Origin: Clostridium sp. CAG:343
Lineage (GTDB): Bacteria > Bacillota > Clostridia > TANB77 > CAG-508
NCBI GenBank assembly: GCA_000431335.1
Contig: FR888024.1
Span: 1-27,381 of the forward strand
Direction: 5' to 3'
DNA length: 27,381 bases
This document shows, in pieces, positions 24,001 through 27,381 of this stretch. How positions within the stretch are numbered: the first letter of the stretch is position 1; the number at the start of each line of letters is the position of its first letter. Position numbers and translations under genes: made by a program. The notes beneath the pieces were generated by a model that had not been told where the DNA came from, did not search any database, and saw nothing but the letters and a program-made list of their open reading frames with translations.

Positions 24001-24985
24001 TACAAATAAAACAGCTACTACAATTGATAAAATGGATTCAACAACACCAACAATGGGAATTAGTGTAGAATACACAACAACAACTACAATAGAACCAACA
24101 ACTGATAAATTTAAAAGTCCAGACTTTAAGATTGAAAATATAGACTTTGGTATTGTAGAGAGAGCAAGACAAGATTTAGCTTTAAGAAAAAGAGTAAATA
24201 CATTTAAAGTTACATTAGCAAATGGTCAAGTAATCGCAGATATGACAATAGATGAAAAAGGAAATATTACAGGAGAAAGAAATCATGTAACATATATGGG
24301 ACCATCAAGTACTACTACACCAAAAAATGGACTTGTTAAATTAGAACTAGACAATGAGTTAATTCAAGGAGCAACAGTTGAAGTAGAATATGAAATAAAA
24401 GTAACTAATAATAGTGAATTAGATTATGTATCAGAGGACTTTTATAAATATGGAATTAAATCAGGCAATGAAGTTACTATAACACCAACATCAATTATAG
24501 ATTACTTAGATAAAAATTGGGGATTTGAAGCTGAGAAAAATAAAGAATGGACTGTAAAGAGCTTAGATGAAATTAAAAACATTGTTGCAAAAGAAGTATA
24601 CGAGAATGAAGATTCAACTATAGCTGACAAGACAATTCTTTACACAGAAAGTCTAAAAGGACAAAAATTAAAACCTACTGAATCAGCAACAGTAAATTTA
24701 AATGTTTCTAAAGTACTATCAAATTCAGATGAGATTTCATTAGACAATGAATCAGAAATTACAGAATTGACAAAGGACGGAGGTTCAAAACTAATTTCAA
24801 CACCAGGAAATTATATTCCAGGACAAGAAGAAACTAAAGAGTCAGACGAAAGTATAGCAGAAACAGTAATCGTAACACCAAGTACGGGTGCTAATCTAGA
24901 ATTTATTGTACCAATAATGATAGGAGTAATAGCATTAGTAATTTTAGGAGCTGGAGTAGTAATAATAAAAAAGAAGACTTTATAA
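21056..24985 (+). CDS. Surface adhesin B: putative thioester domain, Cna-B/SpaA-like domain, SdrD-B-like domains, TPSTG anchor
   Basis: A 1309-residue protein. A signal peptide is probably cleaved after VNA (27). Residues ~30-150 resemble the thioester domain of Gram-positive adhesins: C45 in LLCAQH and Q110 in VQNAIW (family pattern [TV]QxA[IV]W), the pair that forms the Cys-Gln thioester. A Cna-B/SpaA-like domain at ~308-415 has Lys315 (or 312), Glu382 in AYETKNPNYGYE and Asn413, a plausible isopeptide triad. SdrD-B-like domains lie at ~421-515 (LSGYVWVD) and ~850-930 (MTGKVFLD). A VDYYDSNY...DSNPGN module sits between them, and a related VDY/TPGN module precedes the C terminus. The anchor is TPSTG (1274-1278), a helix and KKKTL, a sortase-type signal. 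It starts 20 bp after A with AGGAGG 7 nt before the ATG, so the two form an operon. No sortase is in view. Confidence 0.87.
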   Translation: MSKIKKLAVLCFMILLGSFVITNSVNAESKYFSYNDLCYNETLLCAQHHQSMYGSTYKLITEINITGNKSTGNGATVESWHNAKLAAILSNKRGTLENYGGSDVENLPVQNAIWNYLGTWRSEVGYKHGIKQDFVNNSKGNFNTSIETEAEEYANNYKNGNLTQITDKTDKSKIKVTQYTEGNEQYLRVGPFKYEFPEKLSEINVITDKNSKMEIKCFEKRINDNQYSKYSNINQIKSGNEFYISVKMPTDGTSQIKKITVKGKANVKHVTIKFWESTSMSQQNLLQYNYSNEEIDINQTFDYNIKILGNLKVIKVNKDNIKIKLQGVGFYVQNKDTKKWVKVENDTVSYTDKKEDATEFITDKNGEITIKNLVVGTYVAYETKNPNYGYEIIKEGQEKSITVDKTAELQIPNKQKYIRLSGYVWVDKVFSKQASRNDLYKDNDYDSNDILLDGITVRLIDKTTGKVVKEAKTADGGKYLFTDVLVDELGNYHIEFEYDGLTYTNVIPHIDKDNGSKAAENSSVRDEFNKGFSVIEGSTESNKGITKDSAGNPKYDLNYNIDKNKHTSTLNNTGLYPITANTNETGYVIKDHFTPGQEEIKYINLGLYEREQPDIALVKDLYNVNVAINGYNHIYEYANRFNNQGEYGDGFNVGVKFGNKYGNMSYTRAIYEADKEYTSSDKSKELKVYVTYKISMKNESSNLQVQVNNIVDYYDSNYTLIKTGTGIDEKGNVTGDISNSGSQSYNDKYQKVIINTNSKIEHNKSADVYVQFELNRDAVLKILNDKENLDNVVEINSYSVFDTDGKVYAGIDTDSNPGNAVPGDKTTYEDDTDSAPGLKLVVADKAREMTGKVFLDSTSNELKTGEVRQGDGMYTDGEKGIKDVKVTLKENIESGKVYEATTDENGDFYISGYIPGDYTLTYTWGDKEYTVQNYKGTVYDKNRYDANVTNKEWYKTDVDTRYTDAIDNYNTREKIDDEIAEVTNKTATTIDKMDSTTPTMGISVEYTTTTTIEPTTDKFKSPDFKIENIDFGIVERARQDLALRKRVNTFKVTLANGQVIADMTIDEKGNITGERNHVTYMGPSSTTTPKNGLVKLELDNELIQGATVEVEYEIKVTNNSELDYVSEDFYKYGIKSGNEVTITPTSIIDYLDKNWGFEAEKNKEWTVKSLDEIKNIVAKEVYENEDSTIADKTILYTESLKGQKLKPTESATVNLNVSKVLSNSDEISLDNESEITELTKDGGSKLISTPGNYIPGQEETKESDESIAETVIVTPSTGANLEFIVPIMIGVIALVILGAGVVIIKKKTL

Positions 24986-24994
24986 TATAAAACC

Positions 24995-25034
24995 AAAAAG
25001 GATTAAATCTGAATAGATTTAATCCTTTTTTCTT
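24995..25034 (+). terminator. Strong Rho-independent terminator after surface protein B
   Basis: A perfect 16-bp stem (24995-25010 with 25015-25030), loop GAAT, T-run through 25031. The A-run on the left makes it potentially bidirectional. It separates the A-B operon from protein C. Confidence 0.9.
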
Positions 25035-25206
25035 TACGCAAATAACTAATTGGAGAGTTTTTTGTAATATAAAAGAGAAATTTGTAATTAAATTGTAAAT
25101 AAAATTTAAAGAAAGTGTATTAAAACAAGGCTAAATGACTGTCCCTAAAGGTATTACAGATGGAAAATGTAATATTTGGTTAAGCAGGAAAAAACTTATA
25201 TTGATT
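25035..25206. other. Non-coding leader region upstream of surface protein C
   Basis: No gene is supported here. TTGTAA occurs three times in 37 bp (25062, 25082, 25093), the first two 20 bp apart, possibly by chance in such A/T-rich DNA. An ATGACTGTCCCT string at 25135-25146 shares CTGTCCCT with the sequence before pcrA. A 61-codon frame from 25135 overlaps the next gene and is not convincing. Confidence 0.5.
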
Positions 25207-25236
25207 TTGAAAACGAAAATAAGTACTATATATAGT
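25207..25236 (+). promoter_or_regulatory. Possible promoter of surface protein C
   Basis: TTGAAA (25207-25212), 18 bp, TATAGT (25231-25236). An alternative is TTGATT (25201-25206), 17 bp, TACTAT (25224-25229). Either gives a leader of about 70 nt. Confidence 0.4.
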
Positions 25237-25309
25237 AAGGAAAAGTATAAATATTTTAAATATATAAGTCCATTTTTAGATGTATTTAAAGGGGCAGAGG
25301 AGGAGCTAG

Positions 25310-27381
25310 ATGAAAAATAAGATTTATCAGAAAATAGTGTTATGTACAACTTTATTAGCAGTAGTTTGTTTAAGCATACTGTTTTTTATGCAATTCATAA
25401 GAAATGTTAGTGTTGGTGCAGATAACTCTAGAATGAAATTAGAAGTTAATTTAGATAAATATATTAACTATAATATATCAGATCAAGATAAAGGAACTTT
25501 AATACAATACGATGTAAAAGTGGGAAATAACGAAGAAGAGTTAAGAGAATACATTCCAACTAGAGAAAGTGAATTGAATATTGGACTTAATCAAATTGAT
25601 GGAAAATATCCATATGATGTTAAGGTGGTTGCAAAAAGTACAGAAGCTACAAATGGAAAAACAGAAGAGATACAAGAAAACTATCAATACGATAACACAA
25701 CAGGAACAGTTGTAATTAAAGCTAGCAATGAAAATGAAAATGGAGAGCCAATTAGTAGTTCAGAACCTAGCAAAGATGCTAAAGACGAGTATTTAGTAAT
25801 TTGTTATTATGATACTTATATAGAGCAACCAATTGAAAGGGAATTAGACATTAAAATTTCAGTAAAAGCATCATTATTTGAAGATGATAGATTGGCAAGT
25901 GCAGAAGATGAGCTTACAGGTAAAGTTAAAGAAAATATTGGAGAATTAACTAATATATCATATAATACACCGGATATAGCTAATGGATATATAAAATCAA
26001 ATATAATTAATGGAACAAATTATGATACAGTATATACAGAAAAACAAAGTGTATTAATTAGTAAAAAGGAATCACAAGAAAAAATAAAAATATTAGAAAA
26101 TAATAATTTTGTAAAAGCAAATAACAATAATAGTGAAACAGAAATTGATGTAGAAAATAAGGGAGATTTAGTTTATAAAAGTACAAAAATAAGAAAAAGC
26201 GATGTAACAAGAGTTTTGGGATTAGATGGAGAAATTAGTATATTAGATAATAATCAAAATTTAATTGCAACAATTAATAAAGATACAGAATTTGAACAAG
26301 ATGGAACTGTTACAATTAACTATGAAAATGAACCACAAGCTATAATAATAAAAACAAGTAATATTCAAAATGAGGGTATTTTAAATATTGAAAATACAAA
26401 AGTAATTAAGAGTAGCATGTTAGAGATTAATAATTCTAAAATAAAGACAGTAGGAAGTTTAATAGGGGTAAGAAGTGAGACAATAAATGAAACTGAGCAA
26501 GAAATAGAAGTATATAGTAAAGAATATGAAAACAAGATTGATATAAAAGATTCAAAAACAAATGTAACATTAGAAGTAAATAATGATCAATGGACAAATA
26601 AGCAACAAAATGAAATCACATTTGATGTATATACAAATGCAAATACTATAAATGATAATATGTTAAAAAATCCAAAAATAAAAATAGAGCTTCCAAGTCA
26701 AGTTGAAAAGGTTATATTAGGAAATAGTTCTGTTGTTTATGCAAATGGATTAGAATTGCAAGATCCATATTTGGAAACAAATAAAAATGGAAATATAGTG
26801 ATTGTAGCTAATTTAATAGGAGAGCAAACTAGTTACAATGATAATTCATTGGGGTTAATAACAGATGTAAAAATATCTGCTACAGTAATATTGAAAAAGG
26901 ATATTGAGGGAGCAATAGAAAATGTAAATTTAATATATGCAAACCAATATACTTTAGATGGAAGCACAGAAGTTGAAGAAAAAAATAAACAAATAAAGAT
27001 AGAAAATTATAAAGAAGAAGTATCAAACCAAAGTGAACAAATTGTAGCTTCTAATGTTGGAGATACATTAAATACTACATCAGAAAATGTGGATGGATTG
27101 AAAGTAGAAGTTGTGCCAGTAAGAGGGGATACAACTTTAAAAGATGGAGATACTGTTTATGAAGGAGAGTTTATTAAATATAATATTAAAGTGACAAATA
27201 CTTCTGATAAACAGATTGATAATGTTAAGGTTGTTGGAACTATTCCAGAAGGTACTGTTTATGGTGAATTGGAAGCGGAATATAATAAAGAAACAGGCAA
27301 ATATTGTTATAATTTTGATACTGAATTAAAACAAAAGGAAATAGAAATAGAAACATTAGAATCAGGAAAAAGTGTTAATAA
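25310..27381 (+). CDS. Large surface protein C, paralogue of protein A, 3' truncated by window edge
   Basis: The frame stays open for 690 codons and two bases up to the end of the window. The start ATG has AGGAGG (25298-25303) 6 nt upstream. A signal peptide or membrane segment covers about 5-30 (VLCTTLLAVVCLSILFFM). From about residue 77 it parallels A: YIPTRESELNIGLNQIDGKYP against YPIKEMELQMKIPTINNKQP. Near 289 it has YKSTKIRKSDVTRVLGLDG and NQNLIATINKDTEF where A has YNKTTIKKEEFDKVLGENG and NGEVLATIDNATQV. A DUF11-like domain starts near 605 (GEFIKYNIKVTNTSDKQIDN). It lacks A's first ~130-residue domain. It is probably anchored at an unseen C terminus. The role is unknown; a secreted fibre or adhesin component is inferred from the domains and neighbours. 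Confidence 0.8.
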   Translation, partial: MKNKIYQKIVLCTTLLAVVCLSILFFMQFIRNVSVGADNSRMKLEVNLDKYINYNISDQDKGTLIQYDVKVGNNEEELREYIPTRESELNIGLNQIDGKYPYDVKVVAKSTEATNGKTEEIQENYQYDNTTGTVVIKASNENENGEPISSSEPSKDAKDEYLVICYYDTYIEQPIERELDIKISVKASLFEDDRLASAEDELTGKVKENIGELTNISYNTPDIANGYIKSNIINGTNYDTVYTEKQSVLISKKESQEKIKILENNNFVKANNNNSETEIDVENKGDLVYKSTKIRKSDVTRVLGLDGEISILDNNQNLIATINKDTEFEQDGTVTINYENEPQAIIIKTSNIQNEGILNIENTKVIKSSMLEINNSKIKTVGSLIGVRSETINETEQEIEVYSKEYENKIDIKDSKTNVTLEVNNDQWTNKQQNEITFDVYTNANTINDNMLKNPKIKIELPSQVEKVILGNSSVVYANGLELQDPYLETNKNGNIVIVANLIGEQTSYNDNSLGLITDVKISATVILKKDIEGAIENVNLIYANQYTLDGSTEVEEKNKQIKIENYKEEVSNQSEQIVASNVGDTLNTTSENVDGLKVEVVPVRGDTTLKDGDTVYEGEFIKYNIKVTNTSDKQIDNVKVVGTIPEGTVYGELEAEYNKETGKYCYNFDTELKQKEIEIETLESGKSVN

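Noticed and set aside
25207..25250. A copy of the AAAAGTATYGAAAAA operator before protein C
   Set aside because: Only loose resemblance (GAAAACGAAAATAAGTA, AAAAGTATAAAT) without the repeated, phased arrangement.
25135..25320. A 61-codon + strand frame before protein C
   Set aside because: It has no convincing ribosome binding site, a composition unlike a gene, and it overlaps the start of protein C in another frame.

Overview
The window is a low-GC (very A/T-rich) stretch of a Gram-positive, spore-forming Firmicute, most likely a member of the Clostridia. The evidence is strong AGGAGG-type ribosome binding sites, frequent TTG starts, AGA-dominated arginine codons, CotF-type coat proteins, a MecA adaptor, a DUF4321 gene and an mreBCD-mrdA-minC cluster. 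I cannot name a genus from sequence alone. No tRNA, rRNA, CRISPR array, insertion sequence or transposase was seen.

Left part (1-8031), mostly housekeeping on the + strand. It holds the 3' end of a YhaN/SMC-type ATPase, then prfA (release factor 1) with a good promoter and a YfcE-type phosphoesterase 23 bp behind it. A ZIP metal transporter follows, whose last ~34 codons are displaced by a one-base frameshift. After it come pcrA (UvrD-family helicase), a two-gene CotF-like spore coat operon and a membrane-anchored M23 peptidase. Several of these units are separated by hairpin terminators.

Middle part (8033-15983), morphogenesis. mecA on the - strand diverges from a seven-gene + strand series: DUF4321 - radC - mreB - mreC - mreD - mrdA (PBP2) - minC. 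Gaps are short, and one strong promoter lies in front with a dyad over its -35. This is the elongasome/cell-shape cluster with the division-site inhibitor MinC at its end, but minD and minE do not follow. Instead minC meets a convergent, translationally coupled pair of unknown clostridial-type genes.

Right part (16084-27381), the accessory and most interesting region. Three very large secreted or surface proteins lie in tandem on the + strand. Protein A (1581 aa) and protein B (1309 aa) form an operon behind two tandem promoters flanked by direct repeats. Protein C (at least 690 aa, running off the window) follows a perfect terminator and is a paralogue of A. A and C are DUF11-type repeat proteins; A also has an SdrD-B-like domain. 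B has an N-terminal segment with the hallmarks of an internal-thioester adhesion domain (a Cys plus VQNAIW), a Cna-B/SpaA-like isopeptide domain, two SdrD-B-like domains and a C-terminal TPSTG, membrane segment and Lys tail. The inferred picture is a surface adhesin or fibre locus in which B may bind a target covalently and A and C are stalk-like companions. No sortase is inside the window.
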